From Collybiopsis luxurians FD-317 M1 (lineage: Eukaryota > Basidiomycota > Agaricomycetes > Agaricales > Omphalotaceae): a stretch of 64,000 nt of DNA. A model generated the notes under the pieces. The model was given only the letters and a program-made list of their open reading frames with translations, was not told the DNA's origin and searched no databases. How positions within the stretch are numbered: the first letter of the stretch is position 1; every line of letters starts with the position of its first letter. The position numbers and the translations under genes are program-made. The stretch lies in contig KN834793.1 in NCBI GenBank assembly GCA_000827265.1, positions 323,753 to 387,752 of the forward strand, in the 5' to 3' direction. Positions 22,098 to 32,730 of this stretch are shown here, piece after piece.

Positions 22098-24903
22098 ATG
22101 GTATCAGAAAGTTTACCGACCTGGCAAATAGGATTTGCCATTCTAGCACTATATCTAGTACGACGCTCTTTTCAAAACCGTTCGGCGATATCATTTGGAG
22201 TAGAGAAGGTTGCCGGGCCCACTTCACCTTCCTGGATCAAAGGTGGGGGACTGTTGTCGTGTTATCCACTTGGGCTGTATCCTTATTCGAAATCTTTCTG
22301 TCCTCGAAAGGCAACTTTGAGCAGATGTTCAATTCGACCGCATGGGGTTTTCATAAATTTCTTGCCCGAACGTGTAAGTGAATGAACTTACGGTATCTGC
22401 ATGCTGTCACTGTTGACTACTGACCACTGGCAACTTTTGGCAGATGGGAGTATGGCTCGCATTTCCGGTCCGTTTGGGGTCTGAAACTTAATCATTTGTC
22501 AACGGAAGGGAGTATGCTAACGTTCTTGGGCAGGGGGCTGGCCTCTATACATACGACCCGAAAGCAATGCATACCGTCCTTGTGAAGGTGCGAGGTGGAA
22601 TCTAAATGTACAACTAGTCGTGTCCAACGTCTCTTCGTAGGAGCAAGATGTGTTTGAAGAAGATGAAGGATTTATCAAGTTCGTATTGCGAACATCTTGT
22701 CCCATCTGATACTTACAATCTGATCTCCGTTTGAAGAGCAAATCTTATATTATTTGGAGAAGGGCTGCTTGGAACCCTAGGTGGATGCCCTCAACGGTTT
22801 GCATGATTACCGTCGCTCATTTTTTCATGACAGGACATCGACATCGGAAACAGCGAAAAATGCTTAACCCTGTTTTTTCTGCTGCTCATATGCGTGATAT
22901 GGGTAAGACGAATTCAATCAGTACATAGACAGTCTTGACGAGGCGTCGTAGTTCCGACATTTTTCGAGATTGCCCACAAGGTAAATTATTCCTGTTAACC
23001 AATGGGTTGTCCGACACGACTGACTCAAGTATTGGGCTATCACTTTTAGCTCGAAAATACACTCAAGGAGCGATTACAAACATCCAAAACTCGAGAGGTG
23101 GGCATTCCTTGCAGTCGATCCTGGTGGTTTTTTCTTTGGCTCAAGCCCTCCGAAGGTTGATATTCTTTCCTGGATGTCCCGGGCTGCTTTGGAATTAATT
23201 GGACAAGCGGGAATGGGATACTCTTTTGATCCTTTGACGAGCGAAGAAGCCACTCATCCATATACTAAAATCGTCAAGAACCTGTTGTGCGTGCTGAGCG
23301 ATTCCGTTCAATCTGCTTGTGCTGAAGATCAATCCTCAGACCCACAGTGATGCGGATGCAGTTTTGGTTCTTCATCGTTCTCCCCTTGGTCTCGGGAATT
23401 GGTTCTCCCAGTCTCCGGCGTTTTGCGGTCAATATACTGGCCTTGCCCTGGAGCGATTTGCGTCAAATGCGCAACATGATTGATTATATGCACGATATCG
23501 CAAGTGGCATATACGAAAGCAAGAAACAAGCGTTCGAGAAGGGAGACGAGGCAGTTATGCAACAGATTGGAAACGGAAAAGACTTAATCAGCATTCTGAG
23601 TAAGTCAGCGCCCTCGAACAGACTGAAACTGGCTGTAATTTTGCTTCAGTGATGGAGAATATGAAAGCAACAGACGAAGATCGATTGGAGGACCATGAAG
23701 TAATCGCTCAGGTATATCTAATTCTCCGTCGTTACCGAGGGATTATTGAGGTTACCTCTGCTTTCTCTGTAGATGAGGTGAGATCAGAACAGTCCCTTCA
23801 AGCCTCGAAACGCTTACTCAATGAGCCGAATTGATTCCAGCACCTTGATTTTCGCAGCAATGGATACAACTTCGGTGAGTTTTCTGATCGTACCTAAGAT
23901 AGAATTGAGCTCACGTCCCAAAGAATGCTATGGCACGCCTCCTACATCTTCTTTCTCGAAATCCTGAAGCACAAGACAAACTCCGGAATGAAATCATGGA
24001 AGCGAAGCGCCTGAACGGCGGACAAGACCTTTCATACGACGACTTGGTCTCGTTGCCGTATCTTGACGCAGTATGTCGAGAAACTCTTCGTTTGTAAGGC
24101 ATTCCGTTGCTTGTGACAATTTATTACACTCTATTTTCTGACGTTCCATGGTAGGTACGCGCCAGTCTCGACTGTAACCAGAACGTGAGTTTCTCAGTCT
24201 CCGGATTTCCGACTATCTATACCCAGAATTTTACTCCTGGCAGTGCACGTCAAGATGCAATTATACCTCTCTCTAAACCGCTGATGGGACTCGATGGTAT
24301 GATAATGAATGAGATAACGGTTCCCAAAGGCACAAATATTGCTGTGTCCATCCTCAATTCGAATAGGAACACAGACTTATGGGGTAAAGGTATGGAAGCT
24401 ATTCAAAGATCATTGGTCAATATCAGCATAATGCATTTATCTCCAGATGCGGACGAATGGAAGCCAGAGCGGTGGCTTTCGCCTTTGCCCGCCACAGTAA
24501 CCGACGCACGGATACCTGGAGTCTATTCTCATCTGTAGGTCTCCCCTACTGCTGAGGTTGCTTGTCTAACGTAGATATCAGGATGACTTTTATCGGAGGT
24601 GGGCGATCTTGCATGTAAGTTCCCAGCTACTACATTGGCATCAAATAATACTTACACGGTTTCAGCGGGTTCAAATTCTCGCAGCTAGAAATGAGTAAGT
24701 CCCCATACAGGTTTTACAGCATTCAAAGCATGACCTTACGTGCCATGACAGAAGTGGTCATTGCTGTTTTGGTGGAGAGCTTCAAATTTTCTCCTTCTGT
24801 TCACGACGCCGAGATCTTTTGGGAAATGAACAGCGTTTCCACCCCCATTGTCGGCAAAGACCAGCATCCGCGGTTGCCCATTGTCATCAGTTTAGCACAC
24901 TAA
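22098..24903 (+). CDS. cytochrome P450, tandem copy 1 (CYP5150-like)
   Basis: About 21 exons that splice to ~554 aa. One N-terminal membrane anchor (residues ~8-24) is followed by a Pro hinge (AGPTSPSW). Downstream motifs are KQRKMLNPVFS (C-helix region), the I-helix as FAAMDTTS, the K-helix ExxR as ETLR, PERW, and the heme loop FIGGGRSCIG with the thiolate Cys about 494. The I-helix Gly of the usual AGxDTT is Ala, as I recall for this family. A 5-nt exon (23773-23777, ATGAG) encodes the Met and part of the Ser before TLIFAAMDTTS. The enzyme should sit on the ER and oxidise a lipophilic substrate with a P450 reductase. The CYP5150 assignment rests on remembered signatures only. No frame break found. 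The 3' third is nearly identical to copy 3, introns included. Confidence 0.85.
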
Positions 24904-25731
24904 ATAAGTTAGCCTCTGCCCTTCCTTCTCTATAAAATGGCCGCGCTCGTTCAACACATATGGACTCGTATCTTTATAATCTACTCTTATTTTGTAATTC
25001 TTAAATCTCATGTGCAGGAGCTGCTCGACGATATCCAACTTGGGAATTTGGATTTGGCCGTTGGGACATTCAGATTTTTGTCATAACTATTTCTTCTACA
25101 CATGCAATGGCGTGTCGTAAGTCACAAATATTATGTGGCCAGCTGAGCTATTGTCTGCGATCTATCCGTGATTGCCGTCTAATTGTGCTTGAGTCAAGGG
25201 TTGAGTCCATTGACTACTTAACGACGCTCAAGCCTCGGACTCTGTTTTCGGATTATTTGAATGATATCCTATTCCTGTGCTTGAAGAAAGGTCCCCACCA
25301 GTGGCTAGTACTACTCTGTCCGGTGACAATACTGTCAGCAAAAAAATCTTGGAATCTTGTGATCATACAAAATGATATTCCAAAGTTTTTCACTATATAA
25401 CTGACACTGGACAAAGACCAAGCGGAAACAGTCTCATCCCCATTACCGCAATGACTTACTGTAGTATAGTAATTCAGGTGTTAGCCTGCGATGCTTCCTT
25501 CCTAACTCAAAAGTGGGGCTAATATGCTTTTACTCCTGTTCCTAGACGGGCACCGTAACGAGAGGGTTTCCTTTTAGGGAGGGACCGGTAACCGGCTGGC
25601 ATTGCGAGACTACGTCTCATGACAATTTATTCAAGTCCGGTCAGAGAGGATTTTGATCGATTTCCAGCCGTAAGCATATAAAAGTCAGATTGAACGCCTC
25701 TGCAACTAAGGTTCTATCCACGTTCACAGTC
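24904..25731 (+). other. P450 intergenic spacer 1
   Basis: No gene. Parts recur after copies 2 and 3: GTGCAGGAGCTG...GGAATTTGGATTTGGCCGTTGGGAC near 25015-25072 and a GCCAGCTGAGCTA...ATCCGTGATTGCCGT block near 25137-25178. The spacers were therefore duplicated with the genes. The end of the spacer carries the copy 2 promoter. Confidence 0.55.
25677..25684 (+). promoter_or_regulatory. TATA box of P450 copy 2, with conserved upstream motif
   Basis: TATAAAAG 55 bp before the ATG, preceded by GATCGATTTCCAGCCGTAAG, shared in near-identical form with copy 3. Confidence 0.55.
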
Positions 25732-28526
25732 ATGGCAGTAGAAAATCTTCCGACCTTGCAGCTAGGATTTGCCATCCTAACTCTTGTTCTCCTGCGACAC
25801 TGTTATCGCAACAATTTGGGGATGTCATTTGGAATAAACAATGTTCCTGGTCCCAAATCGCCTTCCTGGCTCAAAGGTATGGAGTCATGATCCTGATATT
25901 TACTTCTGCTTCATTCTGATCCACACTGCCCTCGAAAGGCAACTTTGGGCAGATATTTAGTCCAACCGCTTGGGGTTTCCACGAATTTCTGGCTCGAACG
26001 TGTAAATGAATGTACTTATGTATCTAGATGAAGTCACCGCTGACGGCTAGCAAACTCTTGTTGCAGATGGAAGTACAGTTCGCATTTCTGGTCCATTTGG
26101 GGTCTGTAACCATCTTCTCCCTATCAATGAGAGGATCGATGCTAATGGTGATGGAGCAGAAGGCTAGTCTCTATACGTGCGATTCGAAAGCAATGCACGC
26201 TATTCTTGTAAAGGTATAAAGCGAAATCTCCTGTACAACCCGTGTCCAATCTTTTTCGGTGTCATTTGTAGGAGCAAGATGTTTTTGAGGACGACGAAGG
26301 ATTCATCAAGTTCGTATTACGACAATCTTCACTCCGCAGTAATCTGATCCCCATGTTTCAGAACAAATCAAATGTTATTCGGAGAAGGGCTGCTTGGAAC
26401 CCTAGGTCAATTCGTTCATTAGTTCGCAAGATCACCCTCGCTCATTTTCGTAACAGGACATCGTCATCAGAAACAGCGGAAAATGCTCAATCCCGTTTTC
26501 TCTGCTGCTCATATACGGGACATGGGTAAGAAAATGCTGGTCTTTATATAAGCGGTCCTAACAAAGCATTGCAGTTCCGACGTTTTTCGAGATTGCTCAT
26601 AAAGTGATTTACTTTTGATTACCAATGATATGTTCAACCCGACTGACTCAAGCATTGGGGTATCGCTTACAGCTTGAAAGTGCGCTCAAGGGGCAAGTTC
26701 AGAGGTCCGAAAAGCAAGAGGTGGGCAATCTTCGCCCTCAATAGTAATGTGGTTTTTTTGGCTCAAGTCCTTCACACCAAGGTCGACATTCTTTCCTGGA
26801 TGGCCCGGACTGCCTTGGAATTAGTCGGGCAAGCGGGATTGGGATACTCTTTTGATCCTTTGACAAGTGGAGAAGCCACCCACCCATATACTGAAATCAT
26901 CAATCAATTAATGTACGTGTTGAGAATTTCAGTTCTTTTCATCTTTGCTCATGTTATCTACTCAGGCCTACAGTGATGCGGATGCAGTATTGGTTTCTCA
27001 TCGTTCTTCCCTTAGCCTCAAGAATTGGTTCTCCCAATTTCCGGCGTTTTGCAGTGAACCTGATGGCTTTGTTTTGGAACGATTTGCGTCATATACGTGA
27101 CATGATCGACTACATGCATGATATCGCAAGTAAAATATATGACAGCAAGAAACAGGCCTCCGAGAAGGGAGACGAGGAAGCCGTACAACAGCTTGGAAGA
27201 GGAAAAGACCTAATCAGTATTTTGAGTAAGTCGCTTCATCACACTAAAACCAGCCGTCAAATATTGCTTCAGTGAAGGAGAACATGAAAGCAACAGATGA
27301 AGATCGCTTGGAGGACCATGAAGTGATCGCTCAGGTATTCCTGGATTTCTTCTGTTACTAAGAAATTCACCTCGAGGCCATCACTGCTTTCTCTGTAGAT
27401 GAGGTAAGTATCAGAATAAGTTCTTCAAGAATCAAGACTCGGACCATTGATATGAGTTGAAATGATTCTAGCACCTTGATTTTTACAGCAATGGATACAA
27501 CTTCGGTGAGTTGTCCCATCATACTTAAGATAGAATTGAGCTCACGTCCCGAAGAATGCTATGGCACGCATCCTACATCTTCTTTCAAGAAATCCTGAAG
27601 CACAAGACAAACTCCGGAATGAAATCATGGAAGCAAAGCGCTTGAATGGCGGACAAGACCTTTCATACGACGAATTGGTCTCATTGCCATATCTTGACGC
27701 TGTATGTCGAGAGACTCTTCGTTTGTAAGGCATGTTGTTGCTCGTACGAATAATTTATTGTTATTTCTTTAACGTTCATGCTAGGTACGCCCCAGTCTCA
27801 ACTGCAATCGGTAGGACGTGAGTTGTTTAGTCTCCGCTTCTCCGACTATCCGTTCCTAGAATCTCACTCCCGCAGTGCATGTCAAGACGTCATTATACCT
27901 CTTTCTAAACCACTGATTGGGCTCAACGGTATGGTAATGAATGAGATAACCGTCCCCAAAGGCACAAACGTGACTGTATCCATCCTCAATTCGAATAGGA
28001 ACCCAGACTTGTGGGGCAAAGGTAAGGAAGCCATTCAATGAACCGTTGGCCAATGTCAGCTCAATGCATTCACTGTCAGATGCGGATGAATGGAAGCCAG
28101 AGCGTTGGCTCTCGCCTTTGCCTGCCACAGTAATCGACGCACGGATACCTGGAGTCTATTCTCATCTGTAAGTCTCCCCTTCTGCTGAAGCTGCGTGTCT
28201 GACCTAGACGTCAGGATGACCTTTATCGGGGGCAGGCGATCTTGCATGTAAGTTCCCAGCTACTACATGTCATCAAATAACGCTTACACTGTTTCAGCGG
28301 GTTCAAATTCTCGCAGCTGGAAATGAGTAAGTCTACATGTGGCGTTCAAAGCATAACCTTACGTGTCACAACAGAAGTGGTCATTTCTGTTTTGGTGGAG
28401 AGCTTCAAACTCTCTCCTTCTGTTCACGACGCCGAGATATTTTGGCAAATGAACAATGTTACCAACCCCATCGTCGGCAAAGTACAGCTTCCGCAATTGC
28501 CAATTGTCATCCATTTAGCACACTGA
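25732..28526 (+). CDS. cytochrome P450, tandem copy 2 (CYP5150-like)
   Basis: Same 21-exon plan as copy 1, about 550 aa. It has an N-terminal anchor, then PGPKSPSW, KQRKMLNPVFS, I-helix FTAMDTTS, ETLR, PERW and heme loop FIGGRRSCIG. The extra Arg (GGG to AGG) still fits the FxxGxRxCxG consensus. The 5-nt exon is at 27399-27403 (ATGAG). One codon is inserted before the TCAACTGCAATCGG junction relative to copy 1 (STAIGRT against STVTRT). The introns around the microexon differ clearly from those of copies 1 and 3, so this copy did not take part in their recent exchange. All exon joins keep frame to the TGA, so it looks functional. The ATG chosen aligns with copies 1 and 3. Confidence 0.85.
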
Positions 28527-29274
28527 ATCGGTACATCTCTGCGCTAATTTATACTATCTCCATAAAATAACCGCGCCGTTCAAGATCTACATCGATTCGT
28601 GTCCTCATAGCATACTTTTATCTTGTCCTCTTGAAAACTTGTGTGCAGGAGCTGGTCGGGAATAACCAACTTCGGAATTTGGATTTGGCCGTTGGGACAT
28701 GCCGTTTTGTGCCGTACCGCCGTTGCCCTTCAATCTTTCTTTCCTGGCTGCACCGTCGTCCCTCATTCCTTGTACATCTATTCACATCAAAATCTCGTCA
28801 GGACTTCTATAGTACTAGTTCTATAACATCTGCGTTAGCGTATCGTCTATATGCCAGAAGTGTTATGTGACCACCTGAACTACCATGTGCCATCTTTTTG
28901 TGATTGCCCTATTGAATAGGCCCTGGTGTCCTGGTTCCGGTGTTACTGCAATGTTTCTGTGGTGAGATCACCTCTAAGACAACAACCTCATTCTAGTGGA
29001 CCTTCCTGGCTCAGAATGGGAGTTTCATGCTTCTATACCTCTTCTGTCTTTTCCCAGACAGGTACAGAAGAGTCTCCTTTTAAGTTTTACGGAAGGGGCC
29101 TTACGTCTCATGAGAATTCATTAAAGTCCTGTCGGCGATTGTTCTTAGAACGTTTTCTGATAATCATACTTTACGTGCTAGAATTTTGATCGATTTCCAC
29201 CTGTCAGCATATAAAAGTCAGACTGAAAGCTCTGCAAGACTGCAGCTAACATGATTCTATCCACGTTCACGGCC
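28527..29274 (+). other. P450 intergenic spacer 2 with copy 3 promoter
   Basis: No gene. It repeats the spacer 1 blocks (GGAATTTGGATTTGGCCGTTGGGAC near 28676 and a diverged GACCACCTGAACTACCATGTGCC block near 28869). TATAAAAG for copy 3 lies at 29210-29217 behind GATCGATTTCCACCTGTCAG. Confidence 0.55.
29210..29217 (+). promoter_or_regulatory. TATA box of P450 copy 3
   Basis: TATAAAAG 65 bp before the ATG used here (29275). It is only 41 bp before an alternative in-frame ATG at 29251. Confidence 0.55.
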
Positions 29275-32086
29275 ATGGCAATAGAAAATCTTCTGACCTT
29301 GCAAATAGGATGTGCCATTCTAGCTGTGGCGCTACTGCGACACTTCTATCGCAACAGTTCGGGGGTATCATTTGGAATAAACAATGTTCCTGGTCCAAAA
29401 TCGCCTTCCTGGCTCACAGGTGTGGAGTCATGATCCTGATATCTACCTCTGCTCTATTCCGATTCACACTGCCTTCGAAAGGTAATTTTGAGCAGATATT
29501 TAATTCCGCGGCTTGGGGTTTTCATGAATTTCTGCCTCAAAAGTGTAAATTGATAAACCTATGTATCTACCTCAAATCACTCCTGATGACTCGCAATCTC
29601 TTGCAGACGGAAGTTCAGTCCGCATTTCTGCTCCATTTGGGGTTCGTAATCATCTCTTGATCAACGAAAGGAAGTATACTAATGTTCTTAGGCAGGGATC
29701 CGGCCTCTATACATACGATCCGAAAGCAATGCACGCTGTCCTTGTGAAGGTACGAGGTGGGATCTAAATGTACACCTAGCTTTGTCCAAGCTCGCTTCGT
29801 AGGACCAAGATGTATTTGAGGAAGATGAGGCATTTATTAAGTTTGTAACAGAAAAATCTTGTTCGATCCGTTGTAATCTAATCTTCGTGAGCAGAGCAAA
29901 TTTGATATTATTCGGAGAAGGGCTGCTTGGAACCCTAGGTCGATGGCCTGAATCGTTTGCATGATTGCCGTCACTCATTTTTTTCATAACAGGACATCGT
30001 CATCGGAAACAGCGAAAAATGCTCAATCCTGTCTTTTCTGCTGCTCATATGCGCGACATGGGTAAGAATATGTCGATCGGTGTTGCAGTAGTTTGTCTTG
30101 ACGAAACATTCAAACATTACAGTCCCGACATTTTTCGAGGTTGTTCATAAGGTGGTTCATTCTTGTTCACTAATGGGCCGTCCGTCTCGACTTATTTCAG
30201 CATTGTGCTTCACTTATAGCTTGAAGATGCGCTCAGGGGACAAATGCCGACATCCGAAAGCCAAGAGGTGAGCAATCCTTGCAGTTAATACTGAAGCGAT
30301 TTTTGAAATTCTCGGCTTAAATCCTTCATACCAAGGTTGACATTCTTTCCTGGATGGCCCGGGCTGCTTTGGAGTTAATAGGGCAAGCAGGAATGGGATA
30401 CTCGTTTGATCCTTTAACGAGTGAAGAAGCCACCCACCCATATACTAAAATCATCAAACAATTAATGTACGTATTGAAATACTGAGATATACCGTTTAAT
30501 CTTTGCTCAATTTGTCTATGCAGGCCCACAATAATGCGGATGCAGTTCTGGTTTCTCGTTGTTCTGCCCTTGGTTTCGGGAATTGGTTCTCCAAGTTTCC
30601 GGCGTTTTGTGGTCAATTTATTGGCATTGCCCTGGAACAATTTGCGTCAGATGCGTGAAATGATCGATTACATGCACAATATCGCAAATAGTATCTACAA
30701 AAGCAAGAAACAAGCATTCGAAAAAGGGGACGAAGCCGTCACGCAACAGATTGGCAGAGGAAAAGATTTGATCAGTATTCTAAGTGAGTCAGCGCCCTTG
30801 ATCAGACTATAACTGGCTGTGATGCTGCTCTAGTGAAGGAAAATACGAAAGCAACAGACGAAGATCGATTGGAGGACCATGAAGTAATCGCTCAGGTATA
30901 TCTAATTCTCCGTCGTTACCAAGGGATCATTGAGGTTACCTCTGTTTTCTCTGTAGATGAGGTGAGATCAGAACAGTCTCTTCAAGCCTCGAAACGCTTA
31001 CTCAATGAGCCGAATTGATTCCAGCACCTTAATCTTTGCAGCAATGGATACAACTTCGGTGAACTATCCGATCATACCTAAGATGAAATTGAGCTCACGT
31101 CCCAAAGAATGCTATGGCACGCCTCCTACATCTTCTTTCTCGAAATCCTGAAGCACAAGACAAACTCCGGAATGAAATCATGGAAGCGAAGCGCCTGAAC
31201 GGCGGACAAGACCTTTCATACGACGACTTGGTCTCGTTGCCGTATCTTGACGCAGTATGTCGAGAGACTCTTCGTTTGTAAGGCATTTTGTTGCTTGTGA
31301 CAATTATTACACTCTATTTTCTGACGTTCCATGGTAGGTACGCGCCAGTCTCGACTGTAACCAGAACGTGAGTTTCTCAGTCTCTGGATTTCCGACTATC
31401 TATACCCAGAATATCACTCCCGGCAGTGCACGTCAAGATGCAATTATACCTCTCTCTAAACCGCTGATGGGACTCGATGGTATGATAATGAATGAGATAA
31501 CGGTTCCCAAAGGCACAAATATTGCTGTGTCCATCCTCAATTCGAATAGGAACACAGACTTATGGGGTAAAGGTATGGAAGCTATTCAAAGATCATTGGT
31601 CAATGTCAGCATAATGTATTTGTCTCCAGATGCGGACGAATGGAAGCCAGAGCGGTGGCTTTCGCCTTTGCCCGCCACAGTAACCGACGCACGGATACCT
31701 GGAGTCTATTCCCATCTGTAAGTCTCCCCTACTGCTGGGGCTGCTTGTCTGACCCAGATGACAGGATGACTTTCATCGGAGGCGGGCGATCTTGCATGTA
31801 AGCTTCCAGTTACTACATTGATATCAAATCAGGCTGACACTGTTTCAGCGGGTTCAAATTTTCGCAGCTAGAGATGAGTAAGTCCACATACAGCGTTCAA
31901 GACATGACCTTACGTGTTACAACAGAAGTGGTCGTTTCTACTTTGGTGGAGAGTTTCAAATTCTCCCCTTCTGTTCGTGAAGCCGAGATTTTTTGGCAAA
32001 TGACCAGTGTCACTACCCCCATCGTAGGCAAAGACCAGCATCCACAGTTGCCTATTGTTATTAGTTTGGCACACTTAACAGACTAA
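29275..32086 (+). CDS. cytochrome P450, tandem copy 3 (CYP5150-like)
   Basis: Same 21-exon plan, about 555 aa. Motifs are an N-terminal anchor, PGPKSPSW, KQRKMLNPVFS, I-helix FAAMDTTS, ETLR, PERW and heme loop FIGGGRSCIG. The 5-nt exon is at 30957-30961 (ATGAG). An in-frame ATG at 29251 would add eight residues. The start at 29275 is preferred because it aligns with copies 1 and 2. The C-terminus is four residues longer than in copies 1 and 2 (LAHLTD) because the stop codon is changed. From about 30854 to 31722 exons and introns are nearly identical to copy 1, whereas upstream introns are clearly diverged. No frame break found. Confidence 0.85.
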
Positions 32087-32730
32087 CTAACCTCTGCCCT
32101 TATTTGTTCCCATAAATCCTTACTCACATGGTTATATACTATTATTTTCTTATCCTCAGAGTTCTGCGCAGTAAATGTGCAACTCTGGAATTTAACTTTG
32201 GCAGTCGGGATGAGCCGCTATGTGCCAGGGAGTGCCACTGATATGCCACCGTTGACTTGAATCCTTATTTTCTTCTCGTACGATTTAACATATCCGTACG
32301 TTTTTACATACCCCTCTGTGTATAATCTATCTATCTATCTATCCCGGTGTCATAACTGATTCTATTTCATCTGCAAGGACATACAAGTATGTCAGAAACA
32401 TTATGTAGCCAGCCGAACTACCATCTGCCGTCTATCCGTGATTGCCGTATAACCGGGGTTGAGTTCATTGCGACGCTCATCGGATGTGATGTCTTAACAG
32501 TATCCAATGCCTTGATGATTGAATCTTGTACCTCAGCCGACCTGTCTTTTCCCCTAAGTGAATGAAGGGGCCCTGGTAGCGAGTACTACTTACTACTTTC
32601 TATTGTGTAATAGTAATCTGCCAACAAAAAAAAATCTTGAAATTTCGTGATCCTACAAAATAATAAGTATATCGACAGTCTTTTACCATATATAAAGGCC
32701 AGGGAGGGATTCTCATCCTCGTTTACCATA
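32087..32730 (+). other. P450 intergenic spacer 3 with CTAT microsatellite and copy 4 promoter
   Basis: No gene. A (CTAT)n run lies at 32327-32343. The block GCCAGCCGAACTACCATCTGCC near 32408 matches spacer 1. A TATATAAAG at 32689-32697 lies 40 bp before the copy 4 ATG. The GATCGATTTCCA motif seen before copies 2 and 3 is not evident here. Confidence 0.55.

Noticed and set aside
23649..23834. Read-through frame after EVIAQ in P450 copy 1 (same at 30833-31018 in copy 3), first suspected as truncation of the P450
   Set aside because: It is intron sequence. Splicing through the 5-nt exon restores the frame.
23911..24102. 63-codon antisense frame repeated nearly unchanged at 27542-27733 and 31095-31286
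   Set aside because: It is the complement of the conserved P450 exon with the K-helix ETLR, so its conservation follows from the sense strand.
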